64,000 nt of DNA from Chloracidobacterium sp. N (GTDB lineage: Bacteria > Acidobacteriota > Blastocatellia > Chloracidobacteriales > Chloracidobacteriaceae): positions 2,013,819-2,077,818 of the forward strand of contig NZ_CP072642.1 of assembly GCF_018304765.1 (NCBI RefSeq), in the 5' to 3' direction. Both the position numbers and the translations under genes were made by a program. The notes beneath the pieces were generated by a model that ran no database searches, was not told the DNA's origin, and saw only the letters and a list, made by a program, of their open reading frames with translations. Within the stretch, counting starts at the first letter, position 1. Each line of letters opens with the position of its first letter. This document shows positions 36,106 through 44,950 of this stretch, piece by piece.

Positions 36106-36594
36106 TCAGGCGCGATTCATGGCTTCCAGCAGCTCCCAACTCGTCGCATCGAGTCGGTCGCGCGTCAAAAGATTGCGACGCAACACACTGACGCTGACCC
36201 GTAGTCCAGCCACGGCACGGTCTTTTTTGAGCTTGTCGGCCGCTACCTTGACGGTCATGCGCATGGTCGGCAGGTTGGCCGCCGGCACACTGACGAGGAT
36301 GAGGAAGACTTCCTGCGTACCATAGGTGGTCTCGATCATCAAGTCAAGATTCGTGAAAGTGGTGATGCGCCCGTCGGCAAAGACCATCGAGATTTCTTCG
36401 ACCTTGTTGTACTCGATCTCGGCCACCGCCGAGAGCTGCGCCAGCAGCACCCCCATCTGCACGGTCGCCTGGGAGTTGAGGGCGAATTGTCCGGCGCTCA
36501 ACAGGACTTCCCCGCGATTGTTAACGAGCAGGGCGCTTTTGATGCCCGGCATGCGCATCAGGTCCTGGAGAAACACTTCATGGGCTTTCGACAT
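36106..36594 (-). CDS. Roadblock/LC7-like protein
   Basis: A 162-residue protein with the roadblock pattern. A first helix is followed by Pro-Gly-Ile-Lys-Ser-Ala-Leu-Leu-Val-Asn-Asn-Arg-Gly-Glu-Val-Leu (about 17-32), a long second helix, paired strands (Glu-Ile-Ser-Met-Val-Phe-Ala-Asp-Gly-Arg-Ile) and a final helix near residue 125. The C-terminal 35 residues are basic and extra. Roadblock proteins such as MglB regulate small Ras-like GTPases; no GTPase gene is in this cluster. The start at 36594 is set by AAGGAG (complement of 36600-36605), five bases upstream. Confidence 0.8.
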   Translation of the reverse strand: MSKAHEVFLQDLMRMPGIKSALLVNNRGEVLLSAGQFALNSQATVQMGVLLAQLSAVAEIEYNKVEEISMVFADGRITTFTNLDLMIETTYGTQEVFLILVSVPAANLPTMRMTVKVAADKLKKDRAVAGLRVSVSVLRRNLLTRDRLDATSWELLEAMNRA

Positions 36595-36667
36595 GCGCAC
36601 TCCTTACCAATCAAGGCTCGATTCACAATACTCACGGCGTCCCGCTGACTGGAACCAGTGCCGCCAC

Positions 36668-37939
36668 CTATCCGGCCGGGTATCCGGCCGAGGGTGCCAG
36701 AATTTCGTTTGTGGCGATTTCCAGACCGTACCGCTCGAACTCCGCCCGCCGCCGCTGATGTAACGCCCGCAATGCCGCCTCGATATGCTGGCGAAGCTGG
36801 GTTTCCGGCGCGCGCCGGTCCAGATCGGTGACGGTAAGCCGGAGCGCCTGCGAAAGCCCCACCACGAAGTCTGCCGGACGCGCCTTGCCGCGAAACGTGG
36901 CCATGCCATCGGCATACTCAAACTCGGCCGCAAAAGGGTCAAGAAAGGGATAGTGGGTGGCAATGCTGATGAGCGCCTCACGGAATGCCGGTACGAAATC
37001 CGCCCGGCGCAGGGCTTCCGTGACACCGGATTCCACGGCGCGCACCACCTCCCCCATCAAGCCGACCAGTTCGGCATACTGCTCGCGGGTCAGCGGGCGA
37101 ATACTTTCATCTTCGAGTTCGAGCGGTGAATCGCTGTCCTCCACGTCCTCGACGAGCACCGTATCCACCACCGGGGACGCGCTGGGCAGGGGCTGCACCT
37201 CCGGCACGCGCAGGGTGGGTGGCGCCAGGTCAGGCGCTGGTGTCACGGGGCCGGGACGACTGACCGGCGGCGGACTGACCGGCGGCATTTCCGGGCGTGG
37301 CGGCGCGACCAGCGGCTTGATGGTCGCCATTGAAGCCGCCGGGGTGCTCGTCCCACGATAGACGTTGAACGTGGCCCCCCGCGCAACCCGGTCGTAAATC
37401 AGTGCCAGTCCGTCCTTCCCCAGCGCCGTGGCGTACTCGCCGCCAGCCGTCGGTGCGACCGAAACGACGGCCTCGGCCCGCTCATCGAAAACGTAGATGA
37501 TTCCGCCGCCCTGTTCCTGTTCAAACAGGACTTCAACATACCAGGCAGTGCCGGACTTGATGAGCTTTTCGACGAGCTTTTCGAGGTTGGTAAAATCCGA
37601 AGACAAATCGCGGTGCACCGGCTCACCATCAATGATGCCGGTAATGGCCTGGATGACTTCTTCCGGGTGCTGGAAGAACCCGACCTTGCCGTTGCGCGCC
37701 TGGGCGCGTGACAGCAGGTTGTCCAAAGCCTGCCGCTCGCGCTGGACAGAGGTTTCCGTCGCCTCGTAGGCATTGACAATCTGCCCGCGCGACAGGAACA
37801 CATAGCCACTGTAGCCCCAGAACTCGACGGAGACATAGCCCGTAAACTCGTTGACCTGGAGATCAGCCAGCAGGGCCGCAACGTTGACGTACGAAGTGCT
37901 CAGGTTTTCATGGACTGGCTTTCCGCGTGGAACAATCAT
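36668..37939 (-). CDS. DUF4388-like protein with proline-rich linker
   Basis: A 423-residue cytoplasmic protein in three parts. An N-terminal DUF4388-like domain (about 15-110) has Phe-Thr-Gly-Tyr-Val-Ser-Val-Glu and Val-Phe-Leu-Ser-Arg-Gly-Gln-Ile-Val-Asn-Ala. A second mixed region (about 110-205) follows, then a Pro/Ala/Val-rich linker with Pro-Pro-Val-Ser-Pro-Pro-Pro-Val-Ser-Arg-Pro (about 210-275). The C-terminal half (about 285-415) is helical and acidic. ATG 37939 is taken as the start; a TTG two codons earlier is possible. It follows the first cluster gene by 47 bases. Long flexible linkers of this kind usually join interaction modules. Confidence 0.78.
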   Translation of the reverse strand: MIVPRGKPVHENLSTSYVNVAALLADLQVNEFTGYVSVEFWGYSGYVFLSRGQIVNAYEATETSVQRERQALDNLLSRAQARNGKVGFFQHPEEVIQAITGIIDGEPVHRDLSSDFTNLEKLVEKLIKSGTAWYVEVLFEQEQGGGIIYVFDERAEAVVSVAPTAGGEYATALGKDGLALIYDRVARGATFNVYRGTSTPAASMATIKPLVAPPRPEMPPVSPPPVSRPGPVTPAPDLAPPTLRVPEVQPLPSASPVVDTVLVEDVEDSDSPLELEDESIRPLTREQYAELVGLMGEVVRAVESGVTEALRRADFVPAFREALISIATHYPFLDPFAAEFEYADGMATFRGKARPADFVVGLSQALRLTVTDLDRRAPETQLRQHIEAALRALHQRRRAEFERYGLEIATNEILAPSAGYPAG

Positions 37940-37986
37940 GGCCAAGCGTCAACATCAACCGGTGTCGCAGCGCCAAGCCGACAGCA

Positions 37987-38826
37987 CTACATCGTCAGCG
38001 GCCCCGCATAAGGCCCAGGTGGGGTCAGCGCACCTGTACCACCCAACAAACCCGTCGAAACCCCTTCGGTTGCACCGTTGATGCGCGCCTGCATCTTGCG
38101 GAAGATGCGGTCAATGTGTGGACTCATGGTTTCAAACCGAACCGCCGCACTGAACTCGATGAGCGCCAGGTAGTTTTCGAGGTCGAAGACCATTACCTTC
38201 TTCGGGCCAACGCTGATGGTCATCCGGGACAGGGCCCCCACCCGGCTCGGCACGGTGATGAGCCGTCCAAGGTGAACCAGCAGGGCCACCATCATGCCCA
38301 GCTTTTCGGCTGATTTGACTTTACTGGCAGCCTGCACGGTGCCATCCCGCGCCACCGCCAGCGCCATGTCAATCCCTTTGACTTTTGTCAGATCATTGAC
38401 CAGCACCTGGTAAATGTTGACCACCCGGGCTGCGCCACTCGTGGTCGTCGGCGTCCGGGTCGGCAGCGCCGCTGTCGGCGTGGGTGTGGTGGCTTCACCA
38501 TCTTCTCCGCGTCCCGCGCGGGCCTCGTCCAGCAGCCGCAGCCCTTCCATGATGAGGTTGGCCCAAGGCTCAAAAATCGTGCGGGTCGGCGCTGGAATGC
38601 CGGTGTCAATCCGAAAGGCTCCCTGGTCATACTCCAGGGCCTTGTACACCGCTTCAACCCCTACCAGATTACCGAGACGCGCATCCACCACCTCACCATC
38701 GGCAAAGTAAAACACGCCATCGCCAATCGGGTAGTGAACGGTCAGCCGCGCCGTGTTGCGGCCGACGCAGTTGATTTGGATGATGTCCACCAGTGCGAGG
38801 TCGGTGAGATCGCCTACGAGCGGCAT
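37987..38826 (-). CDS. DUF4388-roadblock fusion protein
   Basis: A 279-residue protein, the first gene of the cluster. Residues 1-100 are a DUF4388/PATAN domain (Gly-Val-Phe-Tyr-Phe-Ala-Asp-Gly-Glu-Val-Val-Asp-Ala core). A Thr/Pro-rich linker follows (about 112-132). Residues 135-240 look like a roadblock domain, with Val-Lys-Gly-Ile-Asp-Met-Ala-Leu-Ala-Val-Ala-Arg-Asp-Gly-Thr-Val and a later Val-Met-Val-Phe-Asp-Leu-Glu-Asn-Tyr strand. The fusion links the two domain types found separately in the following genes, good evidence that those proteins work together. A strong promoter candidate and inverted repeat lie upstream. Confidence 0.82.
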   Translation of the reverse strand: MPLVGDLTDLALVDIIQINCVGRNTARLTVHYPIGDGVFYFADGEVVDARLGNLVGVEAVYKALEYDQGAFRIDTGIPAPTRTIFEPWANLIMEGLRLLDEARAGRGEDGEATTPTPTAALPTRTPTTTSGAARVVNIYQVLVNDLTKVKGIDMALAVARDGTVQAASKVKSAEKLGMMVALLVHLGRLITVPSRVGALSRMTISVGPKKVMVFDLENYLALIEFSAAVRFETMSPHIDRIFRKMQARINGATEGVSTGLLGGTGALTPPGPYAGPLTM

Positions 38827-38861
38827 AGGGCTTTCCAGGCAGGAAAAACAGGTTTTGGAAG

Positions 38862-38878
38862 CGTTATGAACTATAACG
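38862..38878. promoter_or_regulatory. Inverted repeat in the leader of the DUF4388 cluster, possible operator
   Basis: CGTTAT (38862-38867), 5-base spacer, ATAACG (38873-38878). It is A+T-rich in a G+C-rich genome and lies just downstream of the promoter candidate, at about +5 to +21 of the predicted minus-strand transcript, a position where a repressor would block elongation. Confidence 0.5.
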
Positions 38879-38889
38879 AAGGTAGGGCT

Positions 38890-38919
38890 AAGCTAACAGA
38901 GTTTTTTCCGTGGTGTCAA
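38890..38919 (-). promoter_or_regulatory. Candidate extended -10 promoter for the DUF4388/roadblock cluster
   Basis: On the minus strand a perfect TTGACA (complement of 38914-38919) is followed after 18 bases by TAGCTT (complement of 38890-38895), preceded by TG one base upstream (extended -10). The first gene starts at 38826, about 57 bases from the predicted transcription start. Confidence 0.55.
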
Positions 38920-38981
38920 TTCACGATGCACCATCTGATCGACACCCGGTAGCAACCCCCCGGAGCCGTTTTGCCGGCGGG

Positions 38982-41915
38982 CTAGTCGGTCTGATACCGC
39001 CGCCACAACCAGATGCCGGTCACAAACAGCGTCAGTCCCACCAGAGCCAGATAGACGCCGTAGGGCACGTCACCCCACGGCACACTGACCGCCAACACCA
39101 CCGACAGGTGCAGCCCCAACGCCGTCCCGCCGGCAAAGGCCGGAGCTTTCCAGCGCGTGGACAGACCCAGCACCAGTGCGGTCAATGCCGTTGCATCCGC
39201 CAGCATGTCCTGGCCAGGCGCCCCCTTGCCATCCAGACGGAGCAGTATAGACTGCACGACGACCGGAAAGCAGAAGACGAAGCTCCCCAGCCAGATGAGC
39301 AGGCGCGCCAGCACCGGATGACCGCGCTGCCACCGCCACTTGAGCCAGCCGACACCCGCCACCACCACGCCATAGGGCACAGTCAGGGCGGCAACCCGCT
39401 CAAACGGCGGCAACACCAGGTAGCTGAGCGCCCATACGTAAGTCACAGCGCCCCACACCAGCGCGGCTACGGCGTACAGGTCATGCGTGGCATCCCGGGC
39501 AAGGAAACTGGCTACGGCCAATGCGCTGGCCGCGCAGACAAGACTACAGCCGACGAGCACTGCGGACTGACCTTCCAGAACGCCCAGCGCGCCCACAGCC
39601 CCAACCCACAGGCAGAGCTGCCCGCCGGCGTTCAGTGATCCCCACAACGACGGTTCGGCTTCTCCCTCCTTGGCGCGCTGCGGTCTCCGCCACCCCAGCC
39701 ACGCCGCGCTGTAGCCATACACCACACCAACCATGGGCAACGCTTCCATCGGACATCCGGCGAGCCGCGCGGCCTGGACGGCCGCCAGCCCGCCACACAC
39801 CGTTGCCAACAGCCCCCACAGCGGAACCACCTGCCGGACGGCGGCTACCCAGCCCGCACCAGCCGCCGATGCCAGTGCCAGGAAGTGCCCGGCTTCCGGC
39901 CCCGTCGCGGTCACGATGCCAACCAGCGCGGACGGCACGCCCCACCCCAGCACAACCAGCGAGACCTGCCGTAATGCAGCGCGAAGGTGGCTTTCATCCA
40001 CCACCGGAGCGGACACCACCACGACACTGCCCCCGGCAACCAGCGCCACCCAGGGCAGGATGTCGAGCCATCCCACCTGCCCGGCGCCGCACCCCGTCAC
40101 CACCAGCCCCACGTAGGCCACACCCCACAGCGCCAGGGCATACCCACGCTGAAGACCCGGCGTACTGCTCAGAAACCATCCCAGGCCGCCATAAAGGGCC
40201 AGGATGGCAATCCCGACCGTGTGAACCGGATGCCATGCCTCCGCGGCCAGCACCACCAGCCCCAGCAGGTGAACAACCGCGCAGAAATCCACCACCCACC
40301 GCGACGGCACGATGGCCGGATGATGCGGCAGCCCGAAGTCGAGACCAAAGCTCGTGTCCACCTCGGTGCTGTACTCCCGCCCCAGCCACGCGCCCAGCCA
40401 CTCAATCCCGAAGCGCGTGGCACACAGCACAACCGGCAGCACCAGCAGGGCCATCGGCCCAGAAATGACCTGTATCTCCCGTGCGCCCATCGTCAGGGCG
40501 CTGGAGATGGCCAGAATGGACACGACCGCCAGGCAGAGTGGAAACCACAGGAGCGTTTTCCGCATCTGCCACGCCCCCCACCCCGCCACGAGCGCCCACG
40601 CCAGACCGTACCCGACACACTCATGAGCCGTCGCCAGCCCGCGGCCGAGCGTGATTCCAGCCGACGTTGCAAAAAGCCAGATGTCAAAGCCGATGACGAC
40701 GCCAAGCAGCGCCCACAAACCAAGGACGCCCGCCAGAAGATGCCCCGCCCACCTGCACGGCACAGAGAAACGTCGGGCCTGCTCTTCGTGGTCCGTTTCC
40801 GCCCGGCGATCCGCTGCGATCTGCCCCAAGGTGAGCACCCACAGCCAGCCGGCCCAACCCGTTGCCAGCCAGCCCGATGGCAGGTTGTGCAGCGCGAGCC
40901 ATTGACCATAGGCCAGCGTCAGGACGCCGAGACCACCGCCCACCCATGCCCAGGCCGCGCCCTGGCTGGCCGTCACCGCCCCCACCACTAGACATGAAAG
41001 GCCGGTGAGGCCGCCCAGCCAGAATTCACCAAGGGAAGGCGTCGTCAGCGCGCACAATCCCACAGTGGCCGCACCCCACCACCAACCCGCCACAGCCGCA
41101 ATGTGGGCCGGAAAACGGACCGACCAGACGGCCAGCCCCATCGCAACGACCGACAGCAGTCCGCAGGCCGCCGCTTCCGACGGCAGGACATCCACCCCAA
41201 ACCACAGGACGGCCACCAACCCGACACCCACCGCCAGGTGGGGCACGGCCCGGTCAGCAAGCCATGTGGCCAGCGACCAGTACGCCACGGCACACGCCAG
41301 CGCATAAGCCCACCCGACCCCGGACGGCAGCCAGCCGTGCCGAACCCCCAACCAGGAATTGAGCGGAAGCAGCAACATCGCCAGCCAGAGCCAGCCCCGG
41401 GCCAGGAGATTGTCGGGATCGTGATGCAAACCGCGCACCGCCAGCCCGAAAAACCCCGCCATGGCCGCCGTGACGAGACCAAGCTGCACCGCCGGATATT
41501 CCAGAATGATGCCCCGCAGGTACACCAGCGCGCCGATGACCATCAGCATCCCGCCGCCATACACCAGAACCGGCAGCAACCACGCCACAGAACCGGTATC
41601 AGCATCGGACGGCCACCCGGCCTCCGGCTCCGTTTCGGCCAACGCGGTCTCCATCTGCACTGGCGGCACAGGTCTGCCCGGCGCGGAACCCGCTTTCGCG
41701 GTGCTGGCTTCCGTGGGCAGCAGCGACATCAGAATGGCCCGGCGTTCGGCCTCAAGCGCCGCCAACCGCTCAAAGGCGACTGCGTCGTAGCGCAATCCAC
41801 ACCGGATACAGTATTTCTGCCCAACCGCCAGCGGCGCCCCACAGTTCGGACACCAACCCCCATACGGATGCCCGGCCGCACCCCCTCCGCCCGAAGTGAC
41901 GTCTGCTTCCAACAT
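38982..41915 (-). CDS. Large polytopic membrane protein with N-terminal zinc ribbon
   Basis: A 977-residue protein. The N-terminus carries a zinc ribbon (Cys22-x2-Cys25 ... Cys36-x2-Cys39), then a linker of about 80 residues, then more than 20 hydrophobic helices from about residue 108 to the end. The helical part, rich in Gly, Ala, Leu and Trp, resembles the DUF2157/DUF2339 class of many-helix membrane proteins of unknown function. No transporter or enzyme motif is recognised. The start is ATG 41915, with GAGGGGG (complement of 41922-41928) six bases upstream. It precedes the DUF4388 cluster on the same strand, but 155 bases and a promoter separate them. Divergent from hisZ. Confidence 0.8.
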   Translation of the reverse strand: MLEADVTSGGGGAAGHPYGGWCPNCGAPLAVGQKYCIRCGLRYDAVAFERLAALEAERRAILMSLLPTEASTAKAGSAPGRPVPPVQMETALAETEPEAGWPSDADTGSVAWLLPVLVYGGGMLMVIGALVYLRGIILEYPAVQLGLVTAAMAGFFGLAVRGLHHDPDNLLARGWLWLAMLLLPLNSWLGVRHGWLPSGVGWAYALACAVAYWSLATWLADRAVPHLAVGVGLVAVLWFGVDVLPSEAAACGLLSVVAMGLAVWSVRFPAHIAAVAGWWWGAATVGLCALTTPSLGEFWLGGLTGLSCLVVGAVTASQGAAWAWVGGGLGVLTLAYGQWLALHNLPSGWLATGWAGWLWVLTLGQIAADRRAETDHEEQARRFSVPCRWAGHLLAGVLGLWALLGVVIGFDIWLFATSAGITLGRGLATAHECVGYGLAWALVAGWGAWQMRKTLLWFPLCLAVVSILAISSALTMGAREIQVISGPMALLVLPVVLCATRFGIEWLGAWLGREYSTEVDTSFGLDFGLPHHPAIVPSRWVVDFCAVVHLLGLVVLAAEAWHPVHTVGIAILALYGGLGWFLSSTPGLQRGYALALWGVAYVGLVVTGCGAGQVGWLDILPWVALVAGGSVVVVSAPVVDESHLRAALRQVSLVVLGWGVPSALVGIVTATGPEAGHFLALASAAGAGWVAAVRQVVPLWGLLATVCGGLAAVQAARLAGCPMEALPMVGVVYGYSAAWLGWRRPQRAKEGEAEPSLWGSLNAGGQLCLWVGAVGALGVLEGQSAVLVGCSLVCAASALAVASFLARDATHDLYAVAALVWGAVTYVWALSYLVLPPFERVAALTVPYGVVVAGVGWLKWRWQRGHPVLARLLIWLGSFVFCFPVVVQSILLRLDGKGAPGQDMLADATALTALVLGLSTRWKAPAFAGGTALGLHLSVVLAVSVPWGDVPYGVYLALVGLTLFVTGIWLWRRYQTD

Positions 41916-42119
41916 TGGTGGCCCCCTCTCTGATTCCTGATGTCAGACAGAAATCACGACCGCCACGGGCTGCTCTCCCCTCTCCGGCAGCGACGCCCGG
42001 CCGCGGTTCCCGAAGCAGCAGTTTTGCCTTGACCGCCGGAATGGACTACAAGCACGGTCTTTTGCGCGTGGGAAGATGTTGCCACCTGCTCGAAATCTGA
42101 GAAAGCACGGGCCGCAATC

Positions 42120-43241
42120 ATGACGACGATAACGGATACCTGGTTCAAACTCCCGGCTGGCGTCACCTATGTCCTCGGGCCGGAAGTCCGCCGCCGCCGG
42201 ACCATCGAGCGCATTGTGTTCGAGACCTTTCACGGCTGGTCCTACGAGGAAATCCTGCTGCCGGTCTATGACGCCCATGCCCTTTTTGTCCAGAGCACGG
42301 GCAGCCATCCGGCGGAAGCCACCTACTGCTTTACGGATGTCGAAGGCGAGTTGCTGGCGCTGCGCCCGGATTTGACCTCGCTGGTGGCACGCACCGTCGC
42401 CACGCGCTGCCGGGACTGGCCGCGGCCCATCCGGCTGTGCTACGGCGGCGAAGTTTTCCGCAACACCCACGCCGCCCGCCGTGTCGCCAGCGCCACCTGG
42501 CAACTTGGCGCGGAACTTTTCGGCAATGACCGCCTCGAAGCCGATGTCGAAGTCCTGCTCGTGGCGCTGGAAGCCCTCGAACGGCTTGGACTGGAGGAAG
42601 TGCATGTGTCGCTGGGCCATGCCGGAATCCTCGCCGGCGTCGCCGAAGAACTGGGACTTTCCGCCGGACAGCGCGAAATCCTGCGCCAGCTCATTGACCG
42701 GCGGCAGTACGACGCCCTGAAAACGTGGCTGCGCGAGCAGTCCGCTCCTGCCCTCTGGCGCGACCTGCTGAGCGTCCATGGGCAGAGCGCAGCCCTACAC
42801 CACCTGCGTGCGCAGACCCGCAATGACCACATTCTGGCGGCGCTGGACGACCTCGAACACGTCTTTGATGTCGCGTCCGCCCTTGGCATTGCCGACCGCC
42901 TGACCTTCGATGCCGGCGCCGTCGGCCGCCTGGGGTACTACACCGGGATGACGTTTCACATCTACGTCCCCGGCAGCGGGCTGGCCGTCGGGAGCGGCGG
43001 ACGGTACGATGCCCTGACCCGTCTGTTTGGCGTGGATGAGCCGGCCGTGGGCTTTCAGCTTTCGCTCGACCACCTCATCCGGGTGCTGCCGACGCTTTCC
43101 GTGTCCATGCCCCGGACGACGGCGCTCGACGCCGATGGCGACGACCTGACCGCGGCCTTCCGGTACGCCCGGCAGTGCCGGCGGGCGGGTGAACGGGTTG
43201 AAATTCGCACACTGCGCCATTCCAGCTCCCCTGAAAGATAA
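42120..43241 (+). CDS. hisZ: ATP phosphoribosyltransferase regulatory subunit HisZ
   Basis: A 373-residue class II aminoacyl-tRNA-synthetase-like protein. It has Pro-Ala-Gly-Val near residue 12, the motif-2-like Arg-Pro-Asp-Leu-Thr at about 83-87, Cys-Tyr-Gly-Gly-Glu-Val-Phe-Arg near 108 and Gly-Tyr-Tyr-Thr-Gly-Met-Thr-Phe near 275. It lacks the anticodon-binding domain and is shorter than HisRS, which fits HisZ, the regulatory partner of short-form HisG in the first step of histidine synthesis. hisG is not adjacent. The C-terminal 40 residues resemble the end of HisZ proteins that bind the catalytic subunit. Confidence 0.86.
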   Translation: MTTITDTWFKLPAGVTYVLGPEVRRRRTIERIVFETFHGWSYEEILLPVYDAHALFVQSTGSHPAEATYCFTDVEGELLALRPDLTSLVARTVATRCRDWPRPIRLCYGGEVFRNTHAARRVASATWQLGAELFGNDRLEADVEVLLVALEALERLGLEEVHVSLGHAGILAGVAEELGLSAGQREILRQLIDRRQYDALKTWLREQSAPALWRDLLSVHGQSAALHHLRAQTRNDHILAALDDLEHVFDVASALGIADRLTFDAGAVGRLGYYTGMTFHIYVPGSGLAVGSGGRYDALTRLFGVDEPAVGFQLSLDHLIRVLPTLSVSMPRTTALDADGDDLTAAFRYARQCRRAGERVEIRTLRHSSSPER

Positions 43242-43315
43242 TCCATTTCCCTTTTGTTTTGTTGTATTTGCACTCCGGGACCGGCAAAATTCTGCCGCAT
43301 CGCATCACTTTCCGC

Positions 43316-43342
43316 TTGACTTTTTGACGCAGTGCGTTATCC
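43316..43342 (+). promoter_or_regulatory. Possible promoter for the PhaR-like gene
   Basis: TTGACT (43316-43321) and TTATCC (43337-43342) with a 15-base spacer, in an A+T-rich stretch about 60 bases before the start codon. The spacer is short, so this is tentative. Confidence 0.3.
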
Positions 43343-43400
43343 TCCCCTCAGCGTCCGCCCACGACGTAACTTCCGACGCCACAGGATGGAGGCAACACCC

Positions 43401-44069
43401 ATGGCACGCACAATCAAACGTTACGCGAATCGCAAACTGTACGATGTCGTCGCCCGACGCTACGTGAAACTGGAGGAACTGGCCGATCTCATCCAGGCGG
43501 GAGAAGAAGTGCAGGTCATTGACAAGGAAAGCGGCGAAGACATTACGGAAGCCACCCTCTCGAAGATTGCGGCGGCGACGGTGCGCCAGCCAACGGAGCC
43601 GATTTCCCGCAACGCGCTGGTGTCGTTCATCCGGCAGCCGAGCGATCTGTTTTTTGGCTACATGCGGCGGACGGTCTCGGCCGGGCTGGACACGGTGCAA
43701 CAGATTGACCGCCAGTTTGAGCGGCTGGGGACGATGCTCCGGGACGCCCTCCGCCACAGCGTGAAGGGCACGGCGAGCGCTGATGAAAGCGCCGAGCAAC
43801 TGGCGCCGGCGCTGCGGGCCGTCATCGAAACCTTTGTTTCACAATGTGTTACTGAGCAGCTTGCGGCGCACGGCGTGCCTTCGGCAAGGGAATTCGGACG
43901 GCTTCAGCGGCGGGTGACTGAACTCGAAAAGCAGCTTGGAAAGCTTACCCAGGCTGTGCCGCTGGATGGTGCCGGCGTGGACGGCGCAGGAGCTGCTGAG
44001 TCCGCCCAACGTGTCACCAACGGCCACGGGATGACCACCCGGAAGCGCACACGCGCCGTCCGGTCGTAA
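43401..44069 (+). CDS. phaR: PHA synthesis regulator-like DNA-binding protein (PhaR family)
   Basis: A 222-residue protein. The N-terminal 60 residues (Ile-Lys-Arg-Tyr-Ala-Asn-Arg-Lys-Leu-Tyr-Asp, then Tyr-Val-Lys-Leu-Glu-Glu-Leu-Ala-Asp-Leu-Ile) match the PHA-accumulation regulator DNA-binding domain. A central region (about 65-150) includes Phe-Ile-Arg-Gln-Pro-Ser-Asp-Leu-Phe-Phe-Gly-Tyr-Met. A C-terminal coiled coil and basic tail follow. PhaR proteins repress phasin genes until polyhydroxyalkanoate granules sequester them. GGAGG (43388-43392) sets ATG 43401. A phasin-like gene follows 89 bases later, supporting the call; no PHA synthase gene is in the window. Confidence 0.85.
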   Translation: MARTIKRYANRKLYDVVARRYVKLEELADLIQAGEEVQVIDKESGEDITEATLSKIAAATVRQPTEPISRNALVSFIRQPSDLFFGYMRRTVSAGLDTVQQIDRQFERLGTMLRDALRHSVKGTASADESAEQLAPALRAVIETFVSQCVTEQLAAHGVPSAREFGRLQRRVTELEKQLGKLTQAVPLDGAGVDGAGAAESAQRVTNGHGMTTRKRTRAVRS

Positions 44070-44158
44070 TCCCTCACTGTCAACTGCCCCTCGTACAACC
44101 CACCACACGGACTTCATTTTTCTGAATACATACCCTCGCAATAAAGGAGTGCACTCGT

Positions 44159-44791
44159 ATGGCAACGACCAAGACCACCCGGAAAACAACCCGCAAAGCG
44201 ACAACCACGACTTCCAAGCCCCGTTCCCGGGCCGCCCAGCGGCTGGCTGAACAACCGACGGTGCGGCCACCTTTTGAGATCGTTTCCGAGGCGGCCGTCA
44301 AAAGCGTCAAGTTCGGGATTGGCACGACGCTGGTTGTGCGTGACACCGTGAAGAAGTTTTTTGACGATGCCGTGGCCCGCGGCAACGAAGTCGAACTCAC
44401 CGTTCCGACATTGCCTATGCCCAACCTGAACCTGCCCAACCTGAACCTGCCCACGCCGCAGGACATCGAGCGGCAGGTCAGCAAACTCAGTGAAATGCCT
44501 GTCGCCCAGGTCAGACAGGTGACGGAGCAGCTTCAGAAGTTTTTTGACGGGCTGGTGCGCCGGCTCACGGAGCTGACCACCCCGCGGTCGAAGAAGGCGG
44601 CACTGGACAAGGAAGCCCTGCGGGAGGAAGTCCTCAACGTCGTGGCGTCGCTCGACCTCGCCAACGGCTCGGACATCAAGCGCATTCTCAATCAGGTTGA
44701 AAAGATGTCGCGCAAGCTCGACAAGGAAACCAAGGCGCCGACCCGTCGCAAAGGCGAACCGGCCGGTGAACCGACGCCTGCTGTGGCCTAG
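44159..44791 (+). CDS. Phasin-like granule-associated protein
   Basis: A 210-residue protein with a basic Lys/Thr/Arg-rich N-terminus (about 1-25), an amphipathic helical region, a short Pro-Asn-Leu repeat (about 88-100, encoded by two 15-bp copies at 44420-44449), a central Val-Arg-Gln-Val-Thr-Glu-Gln-Leu-Gln-Lys helix and a basic tail. No enzyme motif. It resembles phasins, which coat polyhydroxyalkanoate granules, mainly by composition and by its place behind a PhaR-type regulator. The Lys/Thr-rich ends could also bind nucleic acid. AAGGAG (44144-44149) precedes ATG 44159 by nine bases, a strong site that suggests high expression. Confidence 0.6.
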   Translation: MATTKTTRKTTRKATTTTSKPRSRAAQRLAEQPTVRPPFEIVSEAAVKSVKFGIGTTLVVRDTVKKFFDDAVARGNEVELTVPTLPMPNLNLPNLNLPTPQDIERQVSKLSEMPVAQVRQVTEQLQKFFDGLVRRLTELTTPRSKKAALDKEALREEVLNVVASLDLANGSDIKRILNQVEKMSRKLDKETKAPTRRKGEPAGEPTPAVA

Positions 44792-44906
44792 TTGTTTACT
44801 CACTGCCGGCACCGGGCTGCCGACCAGGCAGCACCGTTATCCTGCGACGGCTTTCTGGCAAATTCCGCGACGCGCTCCAACCGGGGCGCATCTTTGCTTT
44901 TTGTGC

Positions 44907-44926
44907 GGGCGGTTCGCGAACCGCCC
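44907..44926. repeat. 20-bp perfect palindrome, first of a pair
   Basis: The half-site GGGCGGTTCG and its exact inverse give an uninterrupted 20-bp palindrome. It lies in the 189-base gap between the convergent phasin-like and hrpB genes, 44 bases before a second one of the same length with related ends (GGGCG...CGCCC). REP-like in appearance. Confidence 0.75.
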
Positions 44927-44950
44927 CTACCTGTCGCCACTCGCCAGTAT

